Below are positions 32,616 through 42,559 of a stretch of DNA of 64,000 bases, in pieces. How positions within the stretch are numbered: position 1 is the first letter of the stretch; the number at the start of each line of letters is the position of its first letter. Below the pieces are notes generated by a model. It was not told the origin of the DNA. It was given only the letters and a program-made list of their open reading frames with translations, and searched no databases. Origin of the DNA: Stutzerimonas kunmingensis (GTDB lineage Bacteria > Pseudomonadota > Gammaproteobacteria > Pseudomonadales > Pseudomonadaceae); assembly GCF_021432085.1 (NCBI RefSeq), contig NZ_CP090366.1, positions 868,001 to 932,000 of the forward strand, read 5' to 3'. The position numbers and the translations under genes are program-made.

Positions 32616-33572
32616 ATGTCGATAGATCAGCCCCTCCCTTTCTGGCGCAGAGCAGGAACATTTCTATGGGACTCAGTGCGTGAGGACTGTGGGTATCCTG
32701 CAACGCTCATGAAGCTGATTAAGAGCCCAGTCAAACTTAATTCGCCCATCCAGGAAACAGCAAAAGGTATTGGCGCAGGAGCGGTTGTTAGGTGGCACGA
32801 CTTCGGATCTCTTATTTATGAGCGCGGGATATATCGCGACAAGCTGAATGGATGGACCCACTGCCGCACCTATGGTCGGTATGGCTCGACTAGCATCGAA
32901 TGCGCCCCACTATTGCGCGTTGGCAGCGAGATGCAGATCCAACGGTGGCGGTGCGATATCCAACAGGTAGATGGCTTCTCCGCGTCGAAATCCGAACTCA
33001 AGGAGTTCGCCACCATGGATGACATGGTGGTAAGGAACTCACCCGAGATGATCGACGAGATATCTCCGGCGAAGCTGGCGAAGAATCTGGCCTGGGATGA
33101 AATTCGGATCATCAGCCACGTCGATCACGATTATTTCGCCACTTGGGCTTGGGACGGACGCGTCTTTCTGATGAACTCCGGCGGTTCGCATCACTTCGCA
33201 GCTGCCAAGTACATCGCGGCGCGGCTTGAACAGCCGGTTGAGCTGACCGGAACCTATAAGATCTACGGGTTATGTGAGCAGGCTATAACAGAACTCAGGC
33301 GTGAATACGGCATGTTCGTGTTGTCGCATGAGCCTGATGCTTGGTTGGGGTTCAACGAAGCTATGGCTCGCTTCAAGGCAACGTATTATTGGAAGACATT
33401 GCCCCGCCCGCACAACCACCAGCGTTGCGCAATTTTTTTACCGCTAAAGGAGAAGCGCTCTGCCATGGTTGCGAGGATTCTCAAGGAAAACAATTTCCAG
33501 GACCTAGGCGCTTACTTGGCTGGCCTAGCTGCCCAGTCACAAGCGGTCATCAACAAAGTCAATCCGCCATAA
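32616..33572 (+). CDS. Uncharacterised 318-aa protein of the ICE backbone
   Basis: I do not firmly recognise this protein; a DUF6685-type assignment is possible. It is soluble, without membrane segments. Visible features are WHDFGSLIYERGIYRDKLNGW, ISHVDHDYFATWAWDGRVFLMNSGGSHHFAAAKYIA (His/Asp-rich, possibly catalytic), YKIYGLCEQAITEL and a C-terminal helical part. It is divergent from the SRAP gene with a 150-bp shared promoter region. The HDxD- and SHH-like residues hint at a metal-dependent active site, but no function is assigned. Confidence 0.7.
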   Translation: MSIDQPLPFWRRAGTFLWDSVREDCGYPATLMKLIKSPVKLNSPIQETAKGIGAGAVVRWHDFGSLIYERGIYRDKLNGWTHCRTYGRYGSTSIECAPLLRVGSEMQIQRWRCDIQQVDGFSASKSELKEFATMDDMVVRNSPEMIDEISPAKLAKNLAWDEIRIISHVDHDYFATWAWDGRVFLMNSGGSHHFAAAKYIAARLEQPVELTGTYKIYGLCEQAITELRREYGMFVLSHEPDAWLGFNEAMARFKATYYWKTLPRPHNHQRCAIFLPLKEKRSAMVARILKENNFQDLGAYLAGLAAQSQAVINKVNPP

Positions 33573-33612
33573 TTAGGGTAGTCCAGACCTCAGCGCAACT
33601 ATCCAATGATAG

Positions 33613-34857
33613 CTAGTGATCATCCTGACTCTCACAAAGTTTGAGATTGGGATTATCCAGCATCTCAGTTGTGAATACGTCGCCGGGTTTTTTGAGCATA
33701 TAACCCTTCAGTGTTTTCGTTTTACGAGGTCCAAAGACTTCGCACGTCCAGATGTTATGTCCGTTGCTCTTCTTAACGTGAAGCTTCAGCTTTTCGAACG
33801 ACTTTTGGACCTGCAGCCATGGCTGTCCTTCGCCAGCCCTCGCTGAGAAGAGGGTCGGATGCTCTTGGGCATACCTTCTGAATATTTCAGGAGTCACCAG
33901 AAAAGCCGTGCCGTTGACGGTGTGAACCTTGGCTTTTGCATCTTTGATAATGATCTTGTGGGTTCCTACACCCACTTTTAGCCAGTGCATGAAAAGGTGA
34001 CCTAGCGTGTCGCCGATCGGGCCAGCGATGGTAGCGGTCGCGGCAGTGTCTGACTGAGCTTCGACCTCGGACGCCGCCGGCATCGCCGGGGCGGGTACCG
34101 AATTGGTCGGCGCGTCACGCATATCCATCAGATCCAGAAGGTAGTCCGTATCATCTACCTCATCGGGTTGCGGTCCATGGTCACTTGCGGGTTCGTCCCC
34201 TTGAGGCTCTGCCGCAACGGCATCGCCGCCCCCGGCAGTAAGGCTGGGCTTTTCCTCCTGCGCTTCGGAAGCTGCGGCAGGGGCTGCTTCTTCGTTGAGG
34301 ACTTGCACCGAGCCGCCAAAAGGCTCCGGGCGGTCTTCGCCAGCTGCCCATATGAGTGAAGGTGAAACTCTCAAGAACGTGAATGCGTTCTTCCATCCCG
34401 TAGGGCTCAGGATTTCGGCATCCCAAATAGCTTTGCCAGCAGGATTCGCAACAATCAGGCCGTTATCCTGAAAGACATTGAAGAGAGTGGAGTTGCGGTC
34501 CGGAACACCCTCAATCCCTTGGCTGAGGAGGTGAGCACGCAGCCGATCCGAAACGGTCTTGCTGACCAGCCAGATCGCATCGGCCGTGATCCAGCCATCG
34601 GAAGCGTCTGGCTGATTCAACTTGAGCTCGTTCTTCACCAGGTAGCGCAGCCCATCGAGGAGCTGACGCTGAAGAGTGTTACGCGGTGCTGCCACAGCTC
34701 TGTCTGGATTGCCGCCAAGCTCATGGGCGACCGACGCCTGGTCAGACCTTACAACGATGTCCCCAAGAACCCCAGCGTGCTCAAACTGGCCAGCCAGTAC
34801 GTACAGCAAAGCACCCCAGAGCTCTGGATTGGATGAGATCCATCCGATACCATTCAA
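33613..34857 (-). pseudogene. traI: MobH/TraI-type ICE relaxase, C-terminal part (5'-truncated)
   Basis: The 414-aa frame matches the C-terminal portion of MobH relaxases of ICEclc-like elements: ISSNPELWGALLYVLAGQFE, SDGWITADAIWLVSKTVSDRLRAHLLSQGI, an acidic Pro/Ala-rich linker, and LGHLFMHWLKVGVGTHKIII...RRYAQEHP. The N-terminal catalytic TraI_2/HD region is missing: an in-frame stop precedes the ATG, and unrelated sequence and an IS1182 element follow upstream. Transfer function is therefore lost from this locus. Confidence 0.78.
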
Positions 34858-35060
34858 TCAATGTACCCATAGAACGCATACGCGGAATTCGTGTGTGCGT
34901 TGATTCGTGAGCGGCAGAGAGAGGGCATTCATTGGTGAAGCAGCGCTGCGGGGTTTAAGAGTGCTCAGCGAGCCTGCTCGAAGAGCCGGCGCCGTGCTGA
35001 AGCACGTGAACCGAAACGCCGCTCTGGCCCGGTAGCTGCCAGTCGTCACCGGCGGCAATC

Positions 35061-36675
35061 GGCCGATTCTGTTGAAAAAGTAGGTTTAGCGGCGGCCTGC
35101 CGATCAGGTGTGCCTGCTGTCGAAGTGACTGCAAGCCACTTCAGGTTGCCTTTCGGCGTTTCGCTGAGCGTCCTTGCTCAGGCCTGAGGGTTAATTTGAA
35201 GGTTTCTGCTCTCAGCAGGCGTACCTATCCCGTGAGCGGTGGCCCTTGAGGCAAAAGCTTGGCCATGCGTCGCAGGTTCTGCACCGCCGCCGCCAAAGTG
35301 AATTCGTCAGTGGCACCTGTCAGGCCGCGCAGTCGTAAACGATCGAGTTTCATGATCCGTTTGAGGTGGGCGAACAGCATCTCCACCTTCTTTCGTTCGC
35401 AGCGAGAGACGAGGTATTCCGGTGTCTTGGCGATGCGCCTGGCCACATCGCGGGCAGCCTCATGGATACTGCGGACGATCTTCCGATTCGGCGTGTTGGG
35501 GCAGCATTTCGCTTTCAGCGGACAGGTAGTGCAGTCGGTTTGGCTGGAGCGATAAATGATGGTGTTGGCCTTGGTCACCCGCGATCTTTTCTGGGTGAAG
35601 GCGCGCCACTCACTGCGTAGTGGTTTGCCGGCTGGGCAGCGGTATTCATTGGCCTCCTGGTTCCAGTGGAAGTCGTTACTGGAGAGGCTGTCGTCCTTGC
35701 GCTCAGTCTTGTCCCACACCGGCACATGCGGCTCGATGTCCTTTTCTTCGACCATCCAGGCCAGCATCGGGGCGGTGCCATAAGCGGTATCGCCGATAAG
35801 GCGTTCCGGTGTGAGATCGAACTGAGCTTTGACACGCTCGACCATCGTCCTAGTCGAATCGACTTCGGCGGTACGGTGCGCCGGGGTAGCTTCCACGTCC
35901 ATGATCACACCGTGCTCAGTGTCGATCAGGTAATTCGTGGAGTAGGCAAAAAAGGCCGGCCCACCTGGCGCTGCTGTCCAACGGGACTGAGGATCTGTGA
36001 GCGAAATTTTCTTGGGAAGAGCCTCAGCCAGCGCCTCTTCATCAAGGGCTTCGAGGTACTCGCGCACTGCGCGGCTGCTGAGCTTTGGATCGTTCCAATC
36101 GACCTCATCTCCCGCTACCCCACGTTGCCGGCTGGCATCCGCCTTGATGATGCTAGCGTCGACGGCAAAACCTTCGCCCTTGACTAGGCCGGCTGCCATG
36201 CAACGCCGCAGCACCTCATTGAACAACCAGCGGAACAGATCGCTGTCACGAAAACGCCCATGGCGATTCTTCGAGAAGGTCGAGTGATTGGGGACTTCGT
36301 CTTCCAGACCCAGCCGGCAGAACCAGCGATAGGCCAGGTTCAGGTGCACCTCTTCGCACAATCGCCGCTCGGAACGAATGCCATAGCAGTAGCCGACGAC
36401 CAGCATGCGCACCATCAATTCCGGGTCAATCGAGGGGCGTCCGATGGGACTATAGAAGTCCGCCAGGTAGGCGCGCAGATCACTAAGATCCAGGCACTGG
36501 TCGATGCTGCGCAGGAGGTGTTGAGCCGGGACGTGATCTTCTAGGTTGAACGAGTAGAACAGGCGCTGCTGTCCTCCCGGTAACTGCCCCATCATGCTGT
36601 TCGCCCCCACGCTCGCTGACAGAGCAATTTTGCCAACGGCATGGAGAGGCCGCTACTTTTTCAACAGAATCGGCC
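35061..36675 (-). mobile_element. IS1182-family element, copy 1
   Basis: Terminal repeats GGCCGATTCTGTTGAAAAAG (35061, and complement ending at 36675). It is inserted between the two arms of an 11-bp inverted repeat, CGGTAGCTGCC at 35030-35040 and GGCAGCTACCG at 36689-36699. No target duplication is obvious. Nearly identical to the copy at 50167. Confidence 0.85.
35225..36610 (-). CDS. IS1182-family transposase, copy 1
   Basis: A 461-aa transposase with an intact frame: N-terminal DUF772-like domain (DLSDLRAYLADFYSPIGRPSIDPELMVRMLVVGYCYGIRSERRL), GFAVDASIIKADASRQRG with the first Asp, LIGDTAYGTAPMLAW with the second, a Cys-rich finger (CTTCPLKAKCCPN) and RKKVEMLFAHLKRIMKLDRLRLRG with the Glu. 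It differs from copy 2 by only a few residues. Confidence 0.95.
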   Translation of the reverse strand: MGANSMMGQLPGGQQRLFYSFNLEDHVPAQHLLRSIDQCLDLSDLRAYLADFYSPIGRPSIDPELMVRMLVVGYCYGIRSERRLCEEVHLNLAYRWFCRLGLEDEVPNHSTFSKNRHGRFRDSDLFRWLFNEVLRRCMAAGLVKGEGFAVDASIIKADASRQRGVAGDEVDWNDPKLSSRAVREYLEALDEEALAEALPKKISLTDPQSRWTAAPGGPAFFAYSTNYLIDTEHGVIMDVEATPAHRTAEVDSTRTMVERVKAQFDLTPERLIGDTAYGTAPMLAWMVEEKDIEPHVPVWDKTERKDDSLSSNDFHWNQEANEYRCPAGKPLRSEWRAFTQKRSRVTKANTIIYRSSQTDCTTCPLKAKCCPNTPNRKIVRSIHEAARDVARRIAKTPEYLVSRCERKKVEMLFAHLKRIMKLDRLRLRGLTGATDEFTLAAAVQNLRRMAKLLPQGPPLTG

Positions 36676-36731
36676 AAATGCTGCCTCCGGCAGCTACCGA
36701 CCAAAGCCTCCACAGAATTCCATCCAAATAC

Positions 36732-37655
36732 TCATTGGCGCCTAGCCCACGGGGCAAACAGGGCGCGCAGCAGGCGGGATAAGAACTTGGGTACATCAAT
36801 CTCGGCGATCAGCAGAGCTGAAAAGATGAGAGCTGCACCGGCCAGGGTTCTTCCATCCAAGGTTTCGCCAAGGAGCATCGCTCCCGCGAATGCTGCGAAG
36901 ATGGGCTCGAACAGGTAGGTCAGGGCTACTTTTTCTTCTTCGAGATACTTCTGCGCAGCACTCTGAACCGCGTACATGAAGGCTGTGGCGAGCAACGCGC
37001 AGAACAGAACTCCTTCCCAGAAGGAGGAATCCATTGGGGCCCATTCGGCCCTAGCGTCGAAAAGTGCAGCAAAAAGGTATCCAGTAGCGCAGGTAGCCAG
37101 CGCAATGATGACCGTAAGCATCGAGTCGTACTTATGCGAGAAGAAGCCAACCGTGAGCACATATGCGGCAAAAAAGACTGCACAGCACATGATCCAGATG
37201 TCACCTGGATTCAGAGTAAGCCCGGCCCTCGTAACGATCAGATAGAGCCCTGTCAGCGCGACGGCGCAGCAGAGCCAGATTCGAGGCTCGACGCGCTTCC
37301 GAAAGAGAGCCCACTTGAAGACCGGGATGAGCAATACATCCAGGCCAGTGATGAAGGCGGTGTTGGTGATGCTGGTGTGCTGAAGCCCGACAGTCTGGAA
37401 AATGTTACCCAAACACAAGGGTAGACCTATGGCCACGCCGGCCAGGAGCGTTTCTTTGTTGATCAGTTTCAGCCGTCTGAAAAAGATCACGCAAAGCACT
37501 AGCGTAGCGAGTGCGAACTTGTACCCCAGGAATACGAAGGGTGACCCGTCCGCAACACCCACTTTGGTGAAGGCAAACGAAATCCCCCAGAACGCGGTTC
37601 CGAGGATTAACAGGCATAGATATGTCTGACGAACAGGCATGCGAAAACCATCCAT
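36732..37655 (-). CDS. EamA/DMT-family drug/metabolite transporter
   Basis: A 307-aa inner-membrane protein with ten predicted membrane segments in two EamA repeats (YLCLLILGTAFWGISFAFTKVGV; DIWIMCCAVFFAAYVLTVGFF), including LTYLFEPIFAAFAGAMLLGETLDG near the end, a conserved EamA motif. Substrate unknown. It sits just inside the right end of IS1182 copy 1. Start at 37655 or 37637. Confidence 0.85.
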   Translation of the reverse strand: MDGFRMPVRQTYLCLLILGTAFWGISFAFTKVGVADGSPFVFLGYKFALATLVLCVIFFRRLKLINKETLLAGVAIGLPLCLGNIFQTVGLQHTSITNTAFITGLDVLLIPVFKWALFRKRVEPRIWLCCAVALTGLYLIVTRAGLTLNPGDIWIMCCAVFFAAYVLTVGFFSHKYDSMLTVIIALATCATGYLFAALFDARAEWAPMDSSFWEGVLFCALLATAFMYAVQSAAQKYLEEEKVALTYLFEPIFAAFAGAMLLGETLDGRTLAGAALIFSALLIAEIDVPKFLSRLLRALFAPWARRQ

Positions 37656-38078
37656 TCAAATTGGAGTGGTTAGAGCATGCGGAGAGGCCGCAAGAAAGCC
37701 CGAGTTTGCCTTCAATCTCTTCTCTAACGTTAAGGCAAGTCGGTAAAGCGCTTTCATCTGCCGCTATTAATCAATCTGGGGCAGCAGGCTGTCAACAGGT
37801 GCTACAAACCAGTCTGCAGCAAGCTGCCATCGACAGATGGCTACAACATGGCACCCGATGCACTGTCGCCAGCTTCCGCTTCTGGCCGTAAGCGGAAGCG
37901 GTGCTATCTGCCCCTAAGAGGTGTGTTCAAGCTCGTCGTTTGAGCTTTAGCGAATTTCCCTGGCTCACTTTTCTAAACTGACGACTCACCGTCGCGCGAG
38001 CCCATACAGTGGCGGGCCTGAAAGCAAAGCTCGCACTTGATTTAGGTTGTCACCAACGGTCATTGAAGCGAAATGCCT
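37656..38078. other. Intergenic region between the EamA and SRAP genes
   Basis: A 423-base stretch with no convincing gene. It contains a hairpin at 37872-37899 (GCTTCCGCTT-N8-AAGCGGAAGC) without a T tract. Confidence 0.5.
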
Positions 38079-38792
38079 TTATACCAGCGGCTGGGCGATC
38101 CTATTGATAAGTTCCGGCCCATCATTCCGCACGTTCCCGACGTCCTTACCCACCGGATGCCACTCGAATTCCTCGACGCATAAACCATGCGCCAGTGCTA
38201 GCTCCTCAGCCTTGAGCGGCAAAAGCTCCTGCTGCATCCAGAGCGCAGCGTACTCTGGCGATAGAACCAGAGGACGCCGATCGTGAATATCGAGCATGCC
38301 GGCAGCGCTAGATGACGTAATGACAACAAAGCCGTCGCCGTCTCGGGGTTCCAGCGAGGCGCCTCGCTGAAACCGCCCGAGCGCAGCGAAAAACATCGGC
38401 TCGCCGCTACGGAGCGTGATGTAGTAGGGCTGCTTGATCTTCGGGTTGGCCGCGTCCTTCTTCCACTCGTACCAACCATCAGCGGGCACTATTGCGCGGC
38501 CGGTTTGCCAGATATCGCGAAAGAACTTGCTAGTTGCGGCCGTTTCCACCCTGGCATTTATCGCTGGTGGTCGCTTCCCCTGTGCCCACAATGGGGCGTA
38601 ACCCCACTTGACCGGCTCCATGCGCAGGCCATCATCGTCCTGGTGCAGGAGCTGAACCAGTGATTGCGGACACACGTTGTAGCGTCCGATTGGCTCAGGA
38701 TTCACGCTGCCACGCAATGGCAAGGGCAGCTGCATCGCGATCTTGTCCAGGTACTCATAGGCGATTCGGTACTGAGCGAAACGTCCACACAT
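38079..38792 (-). CDS. SRAP-domain protein (YedK/HMCES-like)
   Basis: A 237-aa abasic-site crosslinking protein with canonical features: MCGRFAQYR (Cys2 nucleophile after Met removal), AINARVETAATSKFFRDIW, RAIVPADGWYEWKKD and LDIHDRRPLVLSPE (catalytic His). It is divergent from umuDC, and the LexA box at 38843 lies between them, so it is probably SOS-induced with them. Together they form a DNA-damage tolerance module. Confidence 0.93.
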   Translation of the reverse strand: MCGRFAQYRIAYEYLDKIAMQLPLPLRGSVNPEPIGRYNVCPQSLVQLLHQDDDGLRMEPVKWGYAPLWAQGKRPPAINARVETAATSKFFRDIWQTGRAIVPADGWYEWKKDAANPKIKQPYYITLRSGEPMFFAALGRFQRGASLEPRDGDGFVVITSSSAAGMLDIHDRRPLVLSPEYAALWMQQELLPLKAEELALAHGLCVEEFEWHPVGKDVGNVRNDGPELINRIAQPLV

Positions 38793-38842
38793 GGGTGCCC
38801 CCGCACATCTGGTTCAATTGACCGGACTCTAGCTTCAGAATA

Positions 38843-38858
38843 CTGTATATACATACAG
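38843..38858. promoter_or_regulatory. LexA box between the SRAP gene and umuDC
   Basis: CTGTATATACATACAG matches the SOS consensus CTGT-N8-ACAG exactly. It lies 17 bp before the umuD start and 51 bp before the divergent SRAP start. Confidence 0.93.
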
Positions 38859-38874
38859 TTATGAGGTCTGTGCC

Positions 38875-39306
38875 ATGCCCGTCCATATGTTGGGACCTGC
38901 TGCTCCCGCCACAATTGCACTGCCGTTTTTCAGTTTCTGCGTGCCCGCCGGATTCCCGAGCCCAGCGCAGGACCACATGGAGGGGAGCATCTCGCTCGAC
39001 GAGCTGATGAACATCCGAGCTCCGCATACCTACCTGGCGCGCGCAGACGGGGAGAGCATGATCCAGGTCGGCATTTTCGACCGAGACATTCTGATCATCG
39101 ACCGGGGACGGGAGGCAGAAAAAGGGGAGGTGATCATCGCAGCGCTGAATAACGAGCCTCTGGTCAAGATTTTCGACCGAGCCGGCAGCCAGGTCATTCT
39201 GCGCTCGGCTAATCCGAAGTTCCCGCCGCGGTACCTCCTCGAAAGCGAAGAACTCTACGTATGGGGCGTGGTGTCATACAGCATCCGAATCCATGGCAAG
39301 TACTGA
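38875..39306 (+). CDS. umuD: UmuD-like S24 autopeptidase subunit
   Basis: A 143-aa protein of the LexA/UmuD family. RecA-stimulated self-cleavage is expected at Ala25-Gly26 in CVPAGFPSP; catalytic Ser61 is in [10 protein letters not shown] and Lys98 in EPLVKIF, one residue offset from E. coli UmuD. The cleaved form joins UmuC as translesion polymerase V. The 3' end overlaps umuC by 14 bp. LexA-controlled from the box at 38843. Confidence 0.93.
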   Translation: MPVHMLGPAAPATIALPFFSFCVPAGFPSPAQDHMEGSISLDELMNIRAPHTYLARADGESMIQVGIFDRDILIIDRGREAEKGEVIIAALNNEPLVKIFDRAGSQVILRSANPKFPPRYLLESEELYVWGVVSYSIRIHGKY

Positions 39307-40573
39307 GCGGGCCATCGCCCTCATTGATTGCAACTCGTTCTACGCCAGCTGCGAGCGTGTCTTTCGACCAGACTTGCGCCGTACGCCTATCGTCGTGCTT
39401 TCGAACAATGACGGCTGCGTGATCGCGCGCTCGGCCGAGGCAAAGCAGCTCGGTATCAAAATGGGCGTGCCGTATTTTCAGATCCGGCGCGACCTGGAGC
39501 GTTGGGGCGTTGTGGTGTTTTCCAGCAATTACGCGCTGTACGGCGACATGAGCGAGCGCGTCATGACGGTCATCGAGAGCCTGGTGCCTGCGGTTGAGGT
39601 GTACTCAATCGACGAGTCGTTTGCCGACCTTACCGGTGTGCCAGACGTCGAAGTGCTCGGCAGGCGGATCCGCGCTGAGGTACTGCGCAGCACAGGTATC
39701 CCGGTCGGGGTGGGCATTGGGGGGACCAAGACGCTCGCCAAGTTGGCGAACCATTCAGCGAAGCGCTGGCAGAAGCAGACGGGTGGGGTAGTGGACCTTC
39801 TCGACCCGGTGCGGCGCGACAAGGTGCTGCGCGTGACTGACGTCGGCGATGTATGGGGTGTCGGTCGCCGGATGACCGAGCACCTGAACAGGTTGGGCAT
39901 ACGTACTGCTTGGGATCTAGCTAGCGCGGATGCCTGGACCCTGCGCAAAAAATTCAGCGTGGTCATCGAGAAAACCGCACGCGAACTGCGCGGGACGCCG
40001 TGCCTCGATCTGGAGGAGGTCGCGTCACCCAAACAGGAGATCTGCTGCTCGCGGATGTTCGGCAAGCGCCTGCGCGAGCTTGAGCCAATCAAGGACGCAG
40101 TGGCGGCATATGCCGCTCGGGCCAGCGAGAAGCTGAGGGCACAGCAGTCCATGTGCAAGCGCGTCCGAATCAGCATCCGTACCGGCATGTTTAATCCCGA
40201 CGAGCCCAAGTTCGCGAAAGGCGTCGTGTGTGAGCTGCCGTATCCCACCAACGACACCCGCTACATCATCCGGGCGGCGATCGCTGGGTTGGAACACATC
40301 TATCGCGATGGCTTTTCGTTCAGCAAGGCAGAGGTCCTGCTGATGGACCTCTGCCAGCGCGGCGAGTACACCGACGATCTATTCGCCCAAACCCAGCCCG
40401 CCGCGTCGGAGCGCGTTATGGGCGTGCTCGATGCAATCAACGCCAAGTGGGGCCGCAATACCCTCCGGCCCGGCCGCGTAACCACCGCGCCGGACTGGGG
40501 CATGCGACGGGAGATGATGAGCCAAAGTTTCACGACCAGGCTGGATCAGTTGTGGGTGGTGCGGTGCAACTAG
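39293..40573 (+). CDS. umuC: Translesion DNA polymerase V subunit UmuC (RulB-like)
   Basis: A 426-aa Y-family polymerase. Catalytic carboxylates are in [16 protein letters not shown] and [12 protein letters not shown]; the fingers and helix-hairpin regions include [20 protein letters not shown] and [20 protein letters not shown]. The C-terminal little-finger domain and tail ([26 protein letters not shown]) are complete. Error-prone bypass of lesions raises mutation under stress; mobile-element copies of this type are common in Pseudomonas. Confidence 0.95.
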   Translation: MASTERAIALIDCNSFYASCERVFRPDLRRTPIVVLSNNDGCVIARSAEAKQLGIKMGVPYFQIRRDLERWGVVVFSSNYALYGDMSERVMTVIESLVPAVEVYSIDESFADLTGVPDVEVLGRRIRAEVLRSTGIPVGVGIGGTKTLAKLANHSAKRWQKQTGGVVDLLDPVRRDKVLRVTDVGDVWGVGRRMTEHLNRLGIRTAWDLASADAWTLRKKFSVVIEKTARELRGTPCLDLEEVASPKQEICCSRMFGKRLRELEPIKDAVAAYAARASEKLRAQQSMCKRVRISIRTGMFNPDEPKFAKGVVCELPYPTNDTRYIIRAAIAGLEHIYRDGFSFSKAEVLLMDLCQRGEYTDDLFAQTQPAASERVMGVLDAINAKWGRNTLRPGRVTTAPDWGMRREMMSQSFTTRLDQLWVVRCN

Positions 40574-40653
40574 GCGAGTGCATGCGAGGACCGATGAATT
40601 CCAGGTACTGGTTGTAGTGCGATCGCTTGCATCCGTTGACCGCTGAAAGCGTA

Positions 40654-40679
40654 AAGAAAAAGCCAGGCAGTGCCTGGCT
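40654..40679 (-). terminator. Terminator of the MvaT-like gene
   Basis: AGCCAGGCA-G-TGCCTGGCT at 40661-40679 with an A-rich run at 40654-40660 reads as a stem plus T tract on the minus strand, 20 bp after the gene's stop. Confidence 0.85.
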
Positions 40680-40698
40680 CTTGTGTTGGTCGGATAGC

Positions 40699-41064
40699 TT
40701 ACTGAAGCCAACCCTCTACCTTTTCGGCGCCGTGCTTTTCTTTCCAAGCTTTCAAAATCTTATGATTGCCACCCTTCGTCTCTACCACCTCTCCAGTTTC
40801 TGGGTTTTTGTAAACCTTAACTTGGCGCTGCCGACGAGGCGCTTGAGACGTCGGGGTGGCGCTGATGCTGGTGCGGCTGGGCTGCGGATCCAATATTGAA
40901 ATAATTTCGCGCAGGCCTACGTCATATTGCCCCATCAAATTGCGGAGTTTTTCCTCGAACTCGATTTCGCGCTTGAGTTTGTCGTCATTCTTAAGAGCAT
41001 CAAGCTGCTTGAGCTGGGCTGCGAGCTGGGCTTCTAGAGCTTTGAATTCGGCGAGTTTGGACAT
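40699..41064 (-). CDS. mvaT: MvaT/MvaU-type H-NS-like xenogeneic silencer
   Basis: A 121-aa nucleoid protein. The N-terminal coiled coil (LAEFKALEAQLAAQLKQLDALK...EFEEKLRNLM) mediates oligomerisation, a flexible linker with PRRQRQVKVYKNPETGEVVETKGGN follows, and the C-terminal AT-hook-like DNA-binding domain is NHKILKAWKEKHGAEKVEGWLQ. Mobile elements carry such copies to keep their own AT-rich genes silent and lower fitness cost (established for plasmid Pmr; inference here). Confidence 0.93.
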   Translation of the reverse strand: MSKLAEFKALEAQLAAQLKQLDALKNDDKLKREIEFEEKLRNLMGQYDVGLREIISILDPQPSRTSISATPTSQAPRRQRQVKVYKNPETGEVVETKGGNHKILKAWKEKHGAEKVEGWLQ

Positions 41065-41484
41065 GGGTAACCTTCGGAGAACGAAACTGCTTTGTGTGTC
41101 TCAGTCTACCGCTTGGGCACGGAGGGAGAAAACTAAGGACCGACCGATTTCGTGAGTAATTCAGTCATCGAGAAGGCTGGTACAGGGATGGCGCTGCGGA
41201 GTGTTTGTCAGCCAGAGAGGTGCGTACTTCCTGACATATGAAGTGGTGGGTTAGCAAAATGGGAGGTGACCAAGCGGCGGCCGTTGCATAGAAACGTCGC
41301 GCATCCCGTAGAGGAAGCGGACGTGAGCAGGCTTCTTCTGCTTTAGCAGAGGTAGCCATGCATAGCATCGAAATTGGAGCTAGCCATTTACCTGCGGCAA
41401 ATGAAGAAAGCTGCCTTTTTTGACAACAATGGCAGCCGCTTCGCGAAGGCAGTTGATCATTTTGGTCTTATTGCTCGGCGATTT
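41065..41484. other. Intergenic region between mvaT and the IS3 element
   Basis: About 420 bases. I see the promoter-proximal region of mvaT and no convincing ORF, RNA gene or repeat. Confidence 0.4.
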
Positions 41485-41509
41485 TCAAGGTAGTTGTCGC
41501 GTGAGCGTG

Positions 41510-42559
41510 TCACGCTGCCTTTGATGTTTGCTGCAGTACCGCTTCCCGCTCCGGGTTCAGGCACACGATTGGTGCCAGCACCCAGTTCCTGATGTTGCCG
41601 CTCCAGCGCTCCGGGTGCCGTGCACGCGCCGCCTCGTACAGCTCGATACGCTTGCGCAGCAACTCTTCCGCCTGGCCAGTATGTCGCTGCGCCGGGGTCA
41701 CGAACTTCAGGGCGCTGTGGCGATGTTCATGGTTGTACCAGGCCACGAAGCTGTTCACCCAGTTCCTGGCCTGCTCCAGCGTGTCGAAGGGCCGCTCCGG
41801 CCACAGCGGGCAGTACTTCGCCGTGCGGAACAAGGCCTCGGCATAGGCGTTGTCATTGCTCACCCGCGGGCGGCTGAACGAGGGCATCACACCCAGGTTC
41901 TGCATGGCCGCCAGCATGGTCGAGCCCTTCATCGCGCTGCCGTTGTCCGAGTGCAGTACCAGCGGCTGGCCTGCCCGCTGTTCACGTAGGCAGGCCTGGC
42001 GTAGCAGCTGGGCGGCCTGCTCGGCGCTTTCACTTTCATGCACCTCGTTGGCCACCAGCTTCCGGCTGTAGACGTCCTTGATCATGTACCAGTAGAAGTA
42101 ACGGCCCTTGACCGTGGTCGGCAGCCAGGTGATGTCCCAGCACCACAGCTGGTTCGGGCCGTCGGCCACATGGGTCGTCAGCGCTCGTTTCACCGGTGGG
42201 CGGCTACGGCCGCGCGGATGCTGCTGTTCGGCGTCCTTCAGCAACCGGTAAAAGGTCGACTCCGAGGCCAGCCAGGTGCCCTGATCGGCCAGCCGCGCCA
42301 CGATCTGCTGCGGCGGCAGGCTGGCAAACTCGGGCTGGTTGGCGACCTCCAGCACGCGGCGGCGCTCTTGCGGGGTCAGCTTGTTGGCCGGCTCAGCTCG
42401 CTGTGCCGAAGGACGCCGATCCTCCGGGCAGTGCTGCCAGCGCTGCAGGCTGCGCAGCGACAGGCCCAGTTCGGCGCAGGCCTGCGCCCGCCGCGCTCCC
42501 GCCGCCACGGCGTCCTCGATCAACTGCAGCGTTTCACGGCGATCCGGGGCGCTGATCAT
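41510..42559 (-). CDS. IS3-family transposase OrfB (integrase core)
   Basis: A 349-aa protein with an rve catalytic core: Asp in LWCWDITWLPTTVKGRYFY, Asp in LVLHSDNGSAMKGSTM, Glu in NDNAYAEALFRTAKY, and an N-terminal HTH region (LGLSLRSLQRWQ). The start ATG overlaps the OrfA stop (ATGA), so expression depends on stop-start coupling rather than the usual -1 frameshift. Confidence 0.93.
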   Translation of the reverse strand: MISAPDRRETLQLIEDAVAAGARRAQACAELGLSLRSLQRWQHCPEDRRPSAQRAEPANKLTPQERRRVLEVANQPEFASLPPQQIVARLADQGTWLASESTFYRLLKDAEQQHPRGRSRPPVKRALTTHVADGPNQLWCWDITWLPTTVKGRYFYWYMIKDVYSRKLVANEVHESESAEQAAQLLRQACLREQRAGQPLVLHSDNGSAMKGSTMLAAMQNLGVMPSFSRPRVSNDNAYAEALFRTAKYCPLWPERPFDTLEQARNWVNSFVAWYNHEHRHSALKFVTPAQRHTGQAEELLRKRIELYEAARARHPERWSGNIRNWVLAPIVCLNPEREAVLQQTSKAA

